Of a DNA stretch of 64,000 nt, positions 9,516 through 18,920 are shown one piece after another. The stretch comes from Anaerobiospirillum thomasii (GTDB lineage: Bacteria; Pseudomonadota; Gammaproteobacteria; Enterobacterales; Succinivibrionaceae): the NCBI RefSeq assembly GCF_900445255.1, contig NZ_UAPU01000007.1:62001-126000 (forward strand), written 5' to 3'. Under the pieces are notes generated by a model, which worked only from the letters and a program-made list of their open reading frames with translations, ran no database searches and had not been told where the DNA came from. How positions within the stretch are numbered: position 1 is the stretch's first letter; every line of letters begins with the position of its first letter. A program made the position numbers and the translations under genes.

Positions 9516-10484
9516 CTATTCCTCACTGACAGTTACAGTGCATCCTTCCTTGTCAATAGTGCAGATATGACAGAAACCATCTTCATTATCAATAAAGTTG
9601 CGTTCAAGATACTCTTTCATCTCGCGTGCCTTGTCCATATCTGTGTAAATTGAGAATATTGATGAACCTGAGCCTGAAATACCTGTAGCTAAAGCTCCAT
9701 GTGCCCTGCCATATTCGCGGGCTTTGTCAAAGCCCGGAATTAATGAGGCACGGTATGGCTCTGCAATTACATCATAAAGACACTGACAGGCCAGCTTTTC
9801 ATCCTGAGTATGACAGGCGTGCACAAAGGCTGACAGATTGCGTCCGAAAGTTATAACATCAGAGCGCAGATACTGTGCAGGTAAAATGGCTCTGGCCTTT
9901 GAGGTTGAGACCCTGATACCAGGAAAACATGAAACCCACAGCCAGCTGTCAAAACTCCTTAAAGTAAGACTTACCTGACTGTCAAAGCCTGTGACCAGCT
10001 GCAGACCGCCAAAGAAACATGGAGCTACATTGTCATAATGTATAGAGCCTGAAATCTGCCCCTCAAGCTGACCCATAAGCTTTAGCATACCATCGCGGCC
10101 TAAAAAATCATCATGGGCAGCATCAAGGGCAGCCACAGCTGCCACAACTGATGAGGCTGAGGAGCCAAGACCTGAACATACAGGCAGATTTTTCTCAAGG
10201 CGCATCTTAAGATTTTTAGCTTTGGCACCTTTTTCTGCAAGTGTTCTTGCATATAGGTTATAGGCTACATATACAATGTTTTTGGTAAAGTCCTCAGGCA
10301 GCTTGTGCGCAAAGCGCCCCACTGTCTGCACTTTGCAGCCATCAATACTGTTATCCTCACACACACTTACTCTGTCGCCAAGCACAGCCCCGCTGACAGG
10401 ACGCAGTGCGGCTCCTAAAAGATCAAAACCCACAGATAGATTGGCAGCAGAGGCCGGGGCATAGGCTGTATAAACTTTAGTCAT
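9516..10484 (-). CDS. thrB: Homoserine kinase
   Basis: ThrB is the GHMP-family kinase that phosphorylates homoserine with ATP. The 322-residue product has the GHMP ATP-binding loop PVCSGLGSSASSVVA near residue 100, an N-terminal YAPASAANLSVGFDLLG segment typical of ThrB, and the C-terminal glycine motif ATGISGSGSSIFSI. It starts 3 bases after the thrA stop, implying tight translational coupling within the operon. Length and motif order are normal. Confidence 0.96.
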   Translation of the reverse strand: MTKVYTAYAPASAANLSVGFDLLGAALRPVSGAVLGDRVSVCEDNSIDGCKVQTVGRFAHKLPEDFTKNIVYVAYNLYARTLAEKGAKAKNLKMRLEKNLPVCSGLGSSASSVVAAVAALDAAHDDFLGRDGMLKLMGQLEGQISGSIHYDNVAPCFFGGLQLVTGFDSQVSLTLRSFDSWLWVSCFPGIRVSTSKARAILPAQYLRSDVITFGRNLSAFVHACHTQDEKLACQCLYDVIAEPYRASLIPGFDKAREYGRAHGALATGISGSGSSIFSIYTDMDKAREMKEYLERNFIDNEDGFCHICTIDKEGCTVTVSEE

Positions 10485-10487
10485 ATT

Positions 10488-12950
10488 CTAGCCCTCACGT
10501 GTCCAGTTCTGCAGACGCAGAATATCAGAAAGCACACCGGCAGCAGTCACTGCAGTGCCGGCACCATAGCCACGGATTACAAGTGGAATTGGCTTGTAAT
10601 AATCTGTGGTAAAGGCCAGGGCATTCTCACCGCCTGATACTTTGTACAGAGGATCTGAAACATCAACTGCCTCAATACCGCAGCGGCACTGTCCCTCTCT
10701 GATTGAGGCCACATAGCGCAGCACCCTGCCGCTCTCTTTGGCCTTTTGTACCTTTTTATCAAAAATGGCATCATACTCACGCAGATTAGCCATAAGCTCA
10801 TCAAGAGTGGCACCTTTTAAGAATCTGCTCTCTACAGCACCTTCCATGACAATATCATCAAGATCTGTTCTATAGCCACACTCGCGGGCTAAAATCAAAA
10901 GCTTTCTTGCCACATCCATACCGTCAAGATCGTCTGCAGGATTTGGCTCGGTAAAGCCCTTTTCATAGGCATCCATGGTAGCCTGTGACAGTGACATACC
11001 CTCTTCAACCTTGCCAAAAATATAAGAGAGTGTGCCTGACATAATACCTTTAAACTCAATGAGGCTGTCACCTGCCGATAAAAGGTTCTGCAATGTGTTG
11101 ATAACAGGCAGACCTGCTCCCACATTGGCCTCATATAAAAACTTGCGGTGACACTTTCTTGCTGTATCTCTTATGCCTTTGTAATACTCATAAGAGCAGG
11201 TATTGGCCTTCTTGTTTGGTGTGACCACATGAAAACCTGCCTGCATAAAGTCTATATAGGATAAAGCTAGCTTTTCATTTGAGGTGCAGTCAACTAAAAC
11301 AGGATTTACAAGGTGAGAATCCTCAACTAGGCGTCTGAGCTCATCTATGCTAAAGGCACTGTCTTCACTGTTTTTAAGTCTGTCCTGAATGTTGTCAAGA
11401 TCTATGCCGTTAATATCCTTGATAAAGTGCTTGGAATTGCCAACACCTACCACGCGTATTTCAATACCCTGCACATATTTTAGCTTGTGATGCTGTCTTT
11501 GAATCTGAGCTAAAAGCTCGCCGCCTACACCGCCTATGCCTAAGACCACAAGATCAAGCACCTGACGGGATGAGAAGAAACTCATATGACAGATGGCTAT
11601 AGCCTCTGAGACCTTGCCTTCATCAATTACAGCAGAGATGGAACGTTCAGATGAGCCCTGTGCAATGGCATTGACATTGATGTTGGCCTGCGCAAGAGCC
11701 CTGAAGAACTTACCTGAGGTGCCCTTCATGGTCTTCATACCATCGCCCACTACAGAGATAATGGCCTTTTTATCCACTATCTCCACAGGATCAAGTAAAC
11801 CCTCTTTGAGCTCTAAAAGAAATTCATTTTCTATGGCGGCTCTGGCCTTCATGGCATCCTGTGTATGGATACAGAAGGAAATTGAGTACTCAGATGATGA
11901 CTGAGTAATAAGTACAATGGAGATCTTCTCTGCTGATATAGCACTAAAAAGGCGTCCTGCCATACCCACCATACCCTTCATGCCTGGGCCTGAGACGTTT
12001 ACAAGAGATATGTTCTTAAGATCGGATATGCCCTTGATTGGAATACTTCTGTCTGTATCCTCGGCAATAAGTGTACCCTCACCCTGAGGATTTAAAGTAT
12101 TTTTGATAAGGCATGGAATATGGAATCTGGCAATAGGTGCAATGGTGCGTGGATGCATAACCTTGGCACCAAAGTATGACAGCTCCATAGCCTCCTTGTA
12201 GGACATGCGCTTTAAGAGCACGGCATCGCTTACAGCTCTTGGATCGCAGCTGTAGACACCATCAACATCAGTCCAGATCTCACAGCAGCTTGCATCGGCA
12301 ATAGCAGCAAGACAGGCTGCAGAATAATCAGAGCCGTTGCGGCCAAGCAGCACCAGCTCTCCATTTTCATTGCCACCGCAGAAGCCTGACATAAGAGTAA
12401 TGGCCTCTTTGTCATCTGGCAGCATCTTATATCTTTCTTTTGATTTTTCAATATTGACAGAAGACTCAAGTACTCCGCCTTCTGTAATTAAAGTGGTGAC
12501 AGGATCAACTATACGCACCTTGTAGCCACGGGCCTTTAACAGCTCATGCATAATAAGGATAGAGAAGCTCTCGCCGCGACTTTCAATAAAGGCCTCAACA
12601 GGCTCAGGGCAGACACCAAGCAGCACAATACCGTCAATACGGCGCTGTACAAGATCAAGTGTAGTATTAAATTCCTTTAATATTCTTTGACCGTCAAATC
12701 TGTCATACTGTCTGTCAAGTGTGTCTATAAGCGGCTCAATAATGCTGCGGATCTGTGTTATCTGCTCTGATCCGTCCCCGCCACTTACACCGCTTTTAAC
12801 TAAGGCTACGAGTAAATTTGTAATCTTGGCAGGAGCGGACAGAACTAAAGCTGTCTGCGTCTGTGTTGCCGTATTGATGGCAATATCAGACACATTAATA
12901 AAGCGCTTGGCATCAGCAACAGATGTACCGCCAAATTTTAAAACGCGCAT
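10488..12950 (-). CDS. thrA: Bifunctional aspartokinase / homoserine dehydrogenase I
   Basis: ThrA catalyses the first and third steps of threonine synthesis. The 820 residues match the E. coli ThrA length. The kinase starts with KFGGTSVADAKRF. Regulatory ACT domains follow at about residues 320-460 (VNVSGPGMKG, ISVVGDGMKT). The NAD(P)-binding homoserine dehydrogenase begins at VVLGIGGVGGELL near residue 465, with the catalytic region EANVGAGLPVINTL. Such fusions are usually feedback-inhibited by threonine. It heads the thrA-thrB-thrC operon. The ATG has a good AAGGAG site (minus strand, about 12957-12963). No thrL-like leader peptide with runs of Thr/Ile codons is evident upstream. Confidence 0.97.
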   Translation of the reverse strand: MRVLKFGGTSVADAKRFINVSDIAINTATQTQTALVLSAPAKITNLLVALVKSGVSGGDGSEQITQIRSIIEPLIDTLDRQYDRFDGQRILKEFNTTLDLVQRRIDGIVLLGVCPEPVEAFIESRGESFSILIMHELLKARGYKVRIVDPVTTLITEGGVLESSVNIEKSKERYKMLPDDKEAITLMSGFCGGNENGELVLLGRNGSDYSAACLAAIADASCCEIWTDVDGVYSCDPRAVSDAVLLKRMSYKEAMELSYFGAKVMHPRTIAPIARFHIPCLIKNTLNPQGEGTLIAEDTDRSIPIKGISDLKNISLVNVSGPGMKGMVGMAGRLFSAISAEKISIVLITQSSSEYSISFCIHTQDAMKARAAIENEFLLELKEGLLDPVEIVDKKAIISVVGDGMKTMKGTSGKFFRALAQANINVNAIAQGSSERSISAVIDEGKVSEAIAICHMSFFSSRQVLDLVVLGIGGVGGELLAQIQRQHHKLKYVQGIEIRVVGVGNSKHFIKDINGIDLDNIQDRLKNSEDSAFSIDELRRLVEDSHLVNPVLVDCTSNEKLALSYIDFMQAGFHVVTPNKKANTCSYEYYKGIRDTARKCHRKFLYEANVGAGLPVINTLQNLLSAGDSLIEFKGIMSGTLSYIFGKVEEGMSLSQATMDAYEKGFTEPNPADDLDGMDVARKLLILARECGYRTDLDDIVMEGAVESRFLKGATLDELMANLREYDAIFDKKVQKAKESGRVLRYVASIREGQCRCGIEAVDVSDPLYKVSGGENALAFTTDYYKPIPLVIRGYGAGTAVTAAGVLSDILRLQNWTREG

Positions 12951-13010
12951 ATAAAGGCTCCTTTATAAATATATTTTTCTTAAAATTAAGATAGTTTTAG
13001 GTATTAGATA

Positions 13011-13039
13011 AATTATTTAGATTTTTCTATCAATGTCAA
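13011..13039 (-). promoter_or_regulatory. Candidate sigma70 promoter of the thr operon
   Basis: Reading the minus strand, TTGACA (13034-13039) is followed after 17 bases by ATAATT (13011-13016), about 60 bases upstream of the thrA ATG. The -35 is perfect and the -10 matches moderately. Confidence 0.55.
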
Positions 13040-13075
13040 AGTAATTTAAGTTTTTTAGCCGTTTAGGGCAATTTC

Positions 13076-13087
13076 TGCCACGTGGCA
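13076..13087. promoter_or_regulatory. Perfect 12-bp palindrome upstream of thrA
   Basis: TGCCACGTGGCA is a perfect palindrome about 37 bases upstream of the proposed thrA -35. A second, imperfect dyad (GCCATTTTGGC) follows directly on the plus strand. It could be an operator for the thr operon or for the divergent gene at 13195; the regulator is unknown. Confidence 0.4.
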
Positions 13088-13194
13088 AAAAGCCATTTTG
13101 GCCATAAATCACTTAAATTTCAATAACTTAAAAATAGGCACACCTTTTGCTCTAATACCTTTAAAGAGCTATTGCACCAAAAAGGGGTATTAAA

Positions 13195-14001
13195 GTGAAC
13201 ACAAATTATGCAGCCGCCAACTTTCTCTCTCTGCCTGTTGCAGAGTTAAAGCAGGCTACGCAGGCCCTGATTAAAAGCTCTTTTACCAAAAGCGTGCATG
13301 AGAGGCACAATCTTTTAAATGACGGCAATATCAGCAGTAACTCTGCTGTGGTGGTAAATCCATCATCAGATGGCAAAAACCTTAAAAATTTCTTAAACGA
13401 TCTGCAGAGTGTCTTTAAAGAACAGCGCGATGAGGGATTAAAATCCATAGTTGCAGATCAGCATAAAAAAGGCGGCTCTCAGGGACAGAGCGGCAATATG
13501 CAGCACAGCGAGGAGCAGGGGACTGAGTCTGTAAGACACAGACAGTGCACCTTAAATGATTTTCTAAATCAGGGCAACAGACTTGTATGTACTGATGAAA
13601 CTGCCCTTTTAGATGTGCTAAATACAGATATTCCTCTGCATCTGCGTCAGGCTCTGTGCAAGGCTACAGCTGCAATGCCATCTGTGGCAAATATGGCAGC
13701 TAACACCCTGAGTCTTGATTCTATAGAGTTTGATCTGCAGACTCTAAAGCTTACACTTAAAATAGTATGCGCACTTGAGGAGGTTGCACGTATGAGCAGC
13801 GCCATGGTCAATGTACAAAGCAGCAGCCGCTATTATTTTGATCAGTCCTATATGCCATATCTATATCTGCTGCTCTTTAAAAGCTATGCTTTAAAAGAAA
13901 AGCTTAAAAAGGACAAGGGCCGCTACAGCGACAGTCTGTATCGTAAAAAGTATAAAGATGAGCAGGCTCAAAAAGAAAATCATATGTCCATGCTTTTATA
14001 A
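13195..14001 (+). CDS. Hypothetical protein
   Basis: I do not recognise this 268-residue protein. The GTG start at 13195 is supported by an AAGGGG site 8 bases upstream and by the absence of a nearby ATG. The N-terminal half is polar and low in hydrophobics, with a Gln/Gly/Ser-rich stretch near residues 88-110. The second half is helical, and the C-terminus is very basic (LKEKLKKDKGRYSDSLYRKKYKDEQ). No signal peptide or membrane helix is evident. It is a single-gene unit between the divergent thr operon and tpiA-pfkA, with its own terminator. It may be lineage-specific. Confidence 0.6.
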   Translation: MNTNYAAANFLSLPVAELKQATQALIKSSFTKSVHERHNLLNDGNISSNSAVVVNPSSDGKNLKNFLNDLQSVFKEQRDEGLKSIVADQHKKGGSQGQSGNMQHSEEQGTESVRHRQCTLNDFLNQGNRLVCTDETALLDVLNTDIPLHLRQALCKATAAMPSVANMAANTLSLDSIEFDLQTLKLTLKIVCALEEVARMSSAMVNVQSSSRYYFDQSYMPYLYLLLFKSYALKEKLKKDKGRYSDSLYRKKYKDEQAQKENHMSMLL

Positions 14002-14062
14002 ACAGCCTGCATCTAAAACATAGCCTTAAAACCACGACTTTTAGGTGCAAACTGCCTTGACA

Positions 14063-14088
14063 TGGGGCATTGCCGCCCCCTATTTTTA
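14063..14088 (+). terminator. Terminator after the 268-residue gene
   Basis: GGGGC pairs with GCCCC around a short loop, followed by CTATTTTTAT on the plus strand, about 60 bases past the stop at 14001. Confidence 0.65.
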
Positions 14089-14262
14089 TGATCTGATGCA
14101 AATTTCCTGAATTTAATCCACTTTTTTAAAAAACCTCTTTAAATTCAATAAATAATATAATAAATGCAATTTTTTATCCCAAAGTTGCTTGTTTTATAAT
14201 ATGATTGATTTGCTTTGTTTTTTAATGTTTTGTTGATTTTTGCTCCCTATCCTGCAAAAGCA

Positions 14263-14276
14263 TGAAAACGTTTACA
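14263..14276. promoter_or_regulatory. LacI/GalR-family operator candidate before tpiA-pfkA
   Basis: TGAAAACGTTTACA contains the AAACGTTT core with a central CG, the usual shape of operators for LacI-family regulators such as Cra, PurR or CcpA-type proteins. It is about 90 bases upstream of tpiA, the first gene of a glycolytic pair, where Cra-like control would be sensible. Regulator identity is inferred only. Confidence 0.45.
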
Positions 14277-14366
14277 AAAAGCACAAATAAAGATGTAAAA
14301 TACCTTTTATATCTTGTAGAATAAGTGTATTACTTTTTTAAATATTTTAAGTGAGGATAAGCTATC

Positions 14367-15131
14367 ATGAGAACACCTCTTGTTATGGGAAACTGGAAGC
14401 TAAATGGTACGAAAGATTCTGTAACAGCTCTTGTTAATGATCTTCTGCAGCCTGCTAATGAAGCAGCTCCAAAGGCAGAGGTGGCCGTTTGCGCTCCTGC
14501 CGTATTTATCGGCATGGTAGAGCAGCTTGCATCTTCTTCCAAACTGCAGTGGGGTTCTGAGGATTGTGATATCCACACTCAGGGTGCATTCACCGGCGAG
14601 AATTCACCTGTCATGCTGCGTGAGTTTGGCTGTACCTACGCTATTGTCGGCCACTCAGAGCGTCGCGACTATCACAAGGAATCATCAGAGTATGTAGCAC
14701 AAAAATACAAGGCCGCTCAGGAAAATGGTCTGATTCCTGTTTTATGTGTAGGCGAGAGCGAGGCAGATTTTGATGCCGGCCGTACTATGGATGTAGTACG
14801 TGAGGAGCTAAAGGCTGTTATCGATCTGTGCGGTATCAAGTCATTTGAAAAGGCTGTTATTGCCTATGAGCCAATCTGGGCTATCGGCACCGGCAAGACT
14901 GCAACTCCTGAGATCGCTCAGAAGGTTCATCAGGATATCCGTGAGTACTTAGCTTCATTTGATGCTGAGGTTGCTGCCGGCGTACGTATTCTTTACGGTG
15001 GTTCATGCAATGCCAAGACTGCTCCTGATCTGTTCAGTCAGAAGGACATCGACGGCGGTTTAGTTGGCGGTGCTTCTCTCAAGGCTGCTGATTTTGCTGC
15101 TATTATCAAGGCTGCTGTAGATAACGCTTAA
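14367..15131 (+). CDS. tpiA: Triosephosphate isomerase
   Basis: TpiA interconverts dihydroxyacetone phosphate and glyceraldehyde 3-phosphate in glycolysis. The 254-residue product has all landmarks: NWKLNGTKD with the catalytic Lys, GHSERRD with the electrophile His, AYEPIWAIGTGK with the catalytic base Glu, and phosphate loop YGGSCNAKTA followed by GGLVGGASL. Codon use is richer in C-ending codons than neighbouring hypothetical genes, as expected for high expression. It lies 20 bases upstream of pfkA and is probably co-transcribed with it. Confidence 0.97.
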   Translation: MRTPLVMGNWKLNGTKDSVTALVNDLLQPANEAAPKAEVAVCAPAVFIGMVEQLASSSKLQWGSEDCDIHTQGAFTGENSPVMLREFGCTYAIVGHSERRDYHKESSEYVAQKYKAAQENGLIPVLCVGESEADFDAGRTMDVVREELKAVIDLCGIKSFEKAVIAYEPIWAIGTGKTATPEIAQKVHQDIREYLASFDAEVAAGVRILYGGSCNAKTAPDLFSQKDIDGGLVGGASLKAADFAAIIKAAVDNA

Positions 15132-15151
15132 TTTAAAATTCAGGACTCTTT

Positions 15152-16117
15152 ATGGCTATTAAAAAAATCGGCGTCCTAACCTCAGGTGGTGATGCCCCAG
15201 GTATGAATGCGGCAATACGTGCCGTGGTACGTACAGCCCTTGACTATGGATATGAAGTCTGCGGTATTCAGGATGGTTACTCAGGACTGCACAAGGAAAA
15301 GATCATTCCTTTAACCCGCAAGAGTGTATCCAATCTTTTAAACCGCGGTGGTACCTTCCTAGGTACAGCACGTTTCCCTGCCTTCCGCGAGGAGAAGACA
15401 CGCATAGAGTGTATTGATGTCATGAAAAAGCATGCCATCGACGCTCTTGTAGTTATAGGCGGTGACGGCTCCTACATGGGTGCCAAATACCTCTCAGAGC
15501 TTGGCTATCCTACAGTAAGTATGCCAGGTTCTATTGATAACGACGTAGCCGGAACCGATACTACCATTGGTTTTGATACTGCTCTTAACACTGCTGTATG
15601 GTGTATTGACAATCTGCGTGACACCTGTACCTCACACAAGAGAATTTCTGTAGTTGAGGTTATGGGCAGATACTGTGGTGATATTGCTATTGCAGCCGCC
15701 ATCTCCTGCGGTGTGGAAGCTGTGCTCGTGCCAGAGAAGAAATGGACCAAGGAAGAGGTTTACTCTTCAATCAAGAACAGCATCGATCAGGGCAAGAGAC
15801 ATGCCATTATTGTAGTTTGTGAGAATCAGACTGATGTGCATCTGATGGCCCGTGAGATTGAGGTTCTGACCGGTCTTTCAACCAGAGCCACTGTTATTGG
15901 CCACATTCAGCGTGGCGGTGCTCCTTCTGCAGCTGATCGTGTGCTTGCCAGCCGTATGGGCGCTTATGCTGTTGAAGTTCTGCATCAGGGTCACTCAGGC
16001 CGCTGCATTGGTATCAAGAACGGCGAGCTCGTACACCATGACATTATTGAGTGTATTGATACCATGAAGCATAAGTTTAGTGAAGATGCCTTCAATCTAG
16101 CCTACACTTTAAGCTAA
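15152..16117 (+). CDS. pfkA: ATP-dependent 6-phosphofructokinase
   Basis: PfkA phosphorylates fructose 6-phosphate, the committed step of glycolysis. The 321-residue protein aligns well with E. coli PfkA from memory: [25 protein letters not shown] (the Gly that marks ATP rather than pyrophosphate use), [12 protein letters not shown] with the catalytic Asp, [11 protein letters not shown], and [15 protein letters not shown]. It forms a two-gene unit with tpiA and ends at a clear intrinsic terminator. High-expression codon use is similar to tpiA. Confidence 0.97.
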   Translation: MAIKKIGVLTSGGDAPGMNAAIRAVVRTALDYGYEVCGIQDGYSGLHKEKIIPLTRKSVSNLLNRGGTFLGTARFPAFREEKTRIECIDVMKKHAIDALVVIGGDGSYMGAKYLSELGYPTVSMPGSIDNDVAGTDTTIGFDTALNTAVWCIDNLRDTCTSHKRISVVEVMGRYCGDIAIAAAISCGVEAVLVPEKKWTKEEVYSSIKNSIDQGKRHAIIVVCENQTDVHLMAREIEVLTGLSTRATVIGHIQRGGAPSAADRVLASRMGAYAVEVLHQGHSGRCIGIKNGELVHHDIIECIDTMKHKFSEDAFNLAYTLS

Positions 16118-16138
16118 GCTTTAATCCTTTTGCATAAA

Positions 16139-16165
16139 GTGGCTCCATACGGAGCCATTTTTTTA
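16139..16165 (+). terminator. Intrinsic terminator after pfkA
   Basis: GGCTCC (16141-16146) and GGAGCC (16151-16156) form a stem with an ATAC loop, followed by ATTTTTTTATTTT. Confidence 0.85.
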
Positions 16166-16302
16166 TTTTAAAAATCTCTTTAATTTCCATATCTTAAAAG
16201 TCAATTTTAAAAAATAACAGCATTTTGATAAAAGCTTTTAGAAAAAAGCTCACATATTTTCTACACTAGGCGCACGTTCATAATCATTTCCCAGGCTAGA
16301 AA

Positions 16303-16323
16303 GGCACGTTTTAAATACGTGCC
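16303..16323 (+). repeat. 21-bp dyad just before the TraD-like gene
   Basis: GGCACGT (16303-16309) and ACGTGCC (16317-16323) flank a TTTAAAT loop. The right arm covers a GTG that could otherwise start the downstream gene and ends 10 bases before the ATG at 16334. It could be an operator or an RNA hairpin affecting translation. Confidence 0.5.
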
Positions 16324-16333
16324 TGACTTTTAT

Positions 16334-18358
16334 ATGTTTATAAAAAAAATCAATCTTCTGTACGTGCACAGCCTTACAGGTGACTATCTTATAAAACACT
16401 TTGTACTTATACTTATTGGCTTTGTTTTAATCTTTGCATCAGATATAAGTACAGGTGCTCTTATACTCCCTTTTATCGCAGGTATCTGCCTTATCCCCTT
16501 TCCCTATGTGCATGCACTAAAGATCCTGATTGCCCACAGGAAAATGCACGCACTTGAGGCTGTTGACAGACTAAACTTTTCAGCCTTTATCTTTGATAAA
16601 AAGCTCAAATATCTAAAAAGGCATATCCGGGATTTTAAAGAACAAAGTGGTGCAGAGCCCAAAAATCTGCCTTATAGCAGGGCACCTTTAATTGCCAGCC
16701 ACTGCCTAAGATCAGATAGAACATGCACTCTTATAGGTAAAAACTATAACCATAAACATAAGGATAGCATCAGACCTGTAAATATCAGATCGCACCTGTA
16801 CCTTAAAGAGCATAGCTTTGCAAAGGATTTTATTGATAAGAGCCTTGTGTTTCTTGGCAGCGGTTTTATCTGGAATACTGCCCATCTGCGTGCCTCCTAT
16901 CGCTCCTTAAGTGAGGCGCAACAGTCAAAGGCCCATGGTCTTGCCCTTATTCATGCTCTTGATGTGGATAATTATAAGTCTTTGTGTTTTGCAAGTTCTG
17001 ATCTATCAACCCATACTCTTATTTTTGGCACTACAGGCTCTGGCAAGACGCGCTTTTATGATCTGCTGTGCTTTCAGGCTATAGAGCGCGGTGAATGTGT
17101 AATTGTCCTTGATCCAAAGGGCGACAGGGATCTGCGCAATACATTGGACACAGCCTGCTCCCTATGTGGCAGAGCAGGTGATTTTCTTGAGTTAGATTAT
17201 ATGCATCACAGTACATCATGCTCCTTAAATCCCCTCTCAGCCACAGCCACAGATACAGCCATAGCACAGAGAATAGCTTCCCTTTTAGGTGGCAGCGGAT
17301 CTGCCGAGAGTTTTAAAAGTGCAGCCTTTCAGGCCTTAGCTGCAGGTGTCGGCTGTCTGCGCTTTAACGGACAGGCTATAACCATAGATGCCATAAGAGA
17401 GACTATTGTCAATCATGACAATTATGCAAAGTGCCTCTATGACTTTGTAAAAAAGACAGTGCAGAGTCTTGATAAAACCGATGTCACTGAGTTTTTCAGA
17501 CGCCTTGGCAGTGTACCCAAGCTCAAAAGCGCCATTTGTCCCATAAGCCCTGACAATCTTGAAAAGATTTACTCCTATATGGTAAGCAAGGGCTATATAC
17601 AGCATGATCCTGCCTTTTTTACCATAAAGAGCATGGCACTTTATGACAGAGCCTATTATCTTAAAATGACGGCAATTGTCCATCCAGTGCTCAATGCCCT
17701 GTGCGCAGGCTCTTTGTATCAGCTGCTCTCATCAGACAGAGCCATACTTACAGGCCTGCGTGAGATTATTGATAAGAAAAAAGTTTTGTATGTACCGCTT
17801 TACAGTCTGTCAAATGCCACATTAGGCTCCTATCTTGGCCGTCTTATCTTAAGTGAGCTGTCACACTGTGCCGGCGATATTTATGCACGAGGCGTCACAG
17901 GGGACAGAGTCAGTATCTATGTAGATGAGGCCTCTGAGATAGCAGATGAGCCATTAGTACAGCTTTTAAACAAAGCCCGCGGTGCCAACTTTGCCCTTAC
18001 GGTTGCCACACAGTCTTTTGATGATCTGGTCAAAAGAGCAGGCTCTGAGGCTGCTGCACATCAGATTATAGCCAACTGCAATACCATAATCTCACTTAGA
18101 GTGCTTGACAGTCATACAGCCTCTGTTATCTGCTCGCGCATGCCTGTCACCACCATCAGCAAGATCTCAACGTCAAACAGCTACTCAAACTCTGACAGCC
18201 TTAATGTATCAACAGCCACTACACGCTCTGTAAGTTTGCATGAAAGCTCACTTGTCAATGAGCAGCTTTTAATGAATCTGCCCGATCTTGAGTTTTTTGC
18301 AAAGCTTGCAGGCTCACAGGTAGTCAAGGGCATACTGCCTTTATCTATTGCACACTAA
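16334..18358 (+). CDS. TraD/TraG-type conjugative coupling ATPase
   Basis: Coupling proteins link the relaxosome to the type IV secretion channel and use ATP to move DNA. The 674-residue product has N-terminal hydrophobic segments near residues 15-65, Walker A in FGTTGSGKTR near residue 235, LDPKGDRDLR just after it, and a Walker B-like segment SIYVDEAS near residue 530 followed by LLNKARGANFALTVATQSF. The layout matches the TraD of SXT/R391-like integrative elements. The start is uncertain: a GTG at 16319 lies inside a 21-bp dyad, so I prefer the ATG at 16334. Its neighbours are a membrane protein and a TraI_2-like protein, but no other conjugation genes are present. Family assignment is firm; current function is unknown. 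Confidence 0.82.
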   Translation: MFIKKINLLYVHSLTGDYLIKHFVLILIGFVLIFASDISTGALILPFIAGICLIPFPYVHALKILIAHRKMHALEAVDRLNFSAFIFDKKLKYLKRHIRDFKEQSGAEPKNLPYSRAPLIASHCLRSDRTCTLIGKNYNHKHKDSIRPVNIRSHLYLKEHSFAKDFIDKSLVFLGSGFIWNTAHLRASYRSLSEAQQSKAHGLALIHALDVDNYKSLCFASSDLSTHTLIFGTTGSGKTRFYDLLCFQAIERGECVIVLDPKGDRDLRNTLDTACSLCGRAGDFLELDYMHHSTSCSLNPLSATATDTAIAQRIASLLGGSGSAESFKSAAFQALAAGVGCLRFNGQAITIDAIRETIVNHDNYAKCLYDFVKKTVQSLDKTDVTEFFRRLGSVPKLKSAICPISPDNLEKIYSYMVSKGYIQHDPAFFTIKSMALYDRAYYLKMTAIVHPVLNALCAGSLYQLLSSDRAILTGLREIIDKKKVLYVPLYSLSNATLGSYLGRLILSELSHCAGDIYARGVTGDRVSIYVDEASEIADEPLVQLLNKARGANFALTVATQSFDDLVKRAGSEAAAHQIIANCNTIISLRVLDSHTASVICSRMPVTTISKISTSNSYSNSDSLNVSTATTRSVSLHESSLVNEQLLMNLPDLEFFAKLAGSQVVKGILPLSIAH

Positions 18359-18368
18359 GGATTTATAT

Positions 18369-18920
18369 ATGCAAAAATCCATAATGCTTTTAATGCGTAC
18401 ATCAGCAACGGCCCTGCTCTTGAGTCTTATCTTTATCTGTATTTCAGCCTTTGATGTAAATCATCTTTTCTCTATGGCTGTAATACACGAGAGTGAGCAG
18501 CAGCTTTACTATTATGATAAAGATCTTATGCTTGCAACCTACAAAAGCGTTGGTGCCTTTGTAGATACGCACAGCCTTGATAAATACCTTGGCTATGTAA
18601 ATCTTGATGCACTTGACGATCTTATTATTGTGCGCTTTTTAATGCCTTTTTATTATCTCAAATTGCAGCTTTTAGGCTTTTTTATCTTTTGTATGTCCTC
18701 TCTTGGCTACTATAAAAAAACCTATGAGTTAAAGCATATTGCCGAGCAGAAAATGCGCATTGCACGTATGCACGGCCCTCTTATAAGCCTTATCTTTTTT
18801 ATATTGTGTATACAGCCTTTAATCTGTCATGCCCTGCTTGGCATCAGCCTTATGCTTTTTGCCATTTATATTATTGTCAACAAATACTACTATCTGATGG
18901 GACTTAGCTCAGATGCATAA
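18369..18920 (+). CDS. Small membrane protein in TraJ/DUF4400 position
   Basis: This 183-residue protein has about four hydrophobic segments: residues 10-30, near 85-110, and two in the C-terminal third, with a basic loop (MRIARMHG) between. In SXT-like elements traD is followed by a DUF4400 membrane protein; the position, size and topology fit, but the sequence match is weak. The ATG at 18369 has an AAGG site 8 bases upstream; the TTG at 18348 is inside the upstream gene and less likely. Its stop overlaps the start of the next gene by 8 bases, so the two are translationally coupled. Confidence 0.6.
   Translation: MQKSIMLLMRTSATALLLSLIFICISAFDVNHLFSMAVIHESEQQLYYYDKDLMLATYKSVGAFVDTHSLDKYLGYVNLDALDDLIIVRFLMPFYYLKLQLLGFFIFCMSSLGYYKKTYELKHIAEQKMRIARMHGPLISLIFFILCIQPLICHALLGISLMLFAIYIIVNKYYYLMGLSSDA

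Larger units (their letters stand above)
14002..14366. other. Intergenic region upstream of tpiA
   Basis: About 365 bases holding the upstream gene's terminator (14063-14088), a very AT-rich stretch with poly-T runs, and a LacI-type operator candidate (14263-14276). The tpiA ribosome-binding site GTGAGGAT lies just before the ATG at 14367. No other gene is visible. Confidence 0.6.

Noticed and set aside
12951..13190. thrL-type attenuator for the thr operon
   Set aside because: No short frame rich in Thr/Ile codons followed by a terminator hairpin was seen upstream of thrA.
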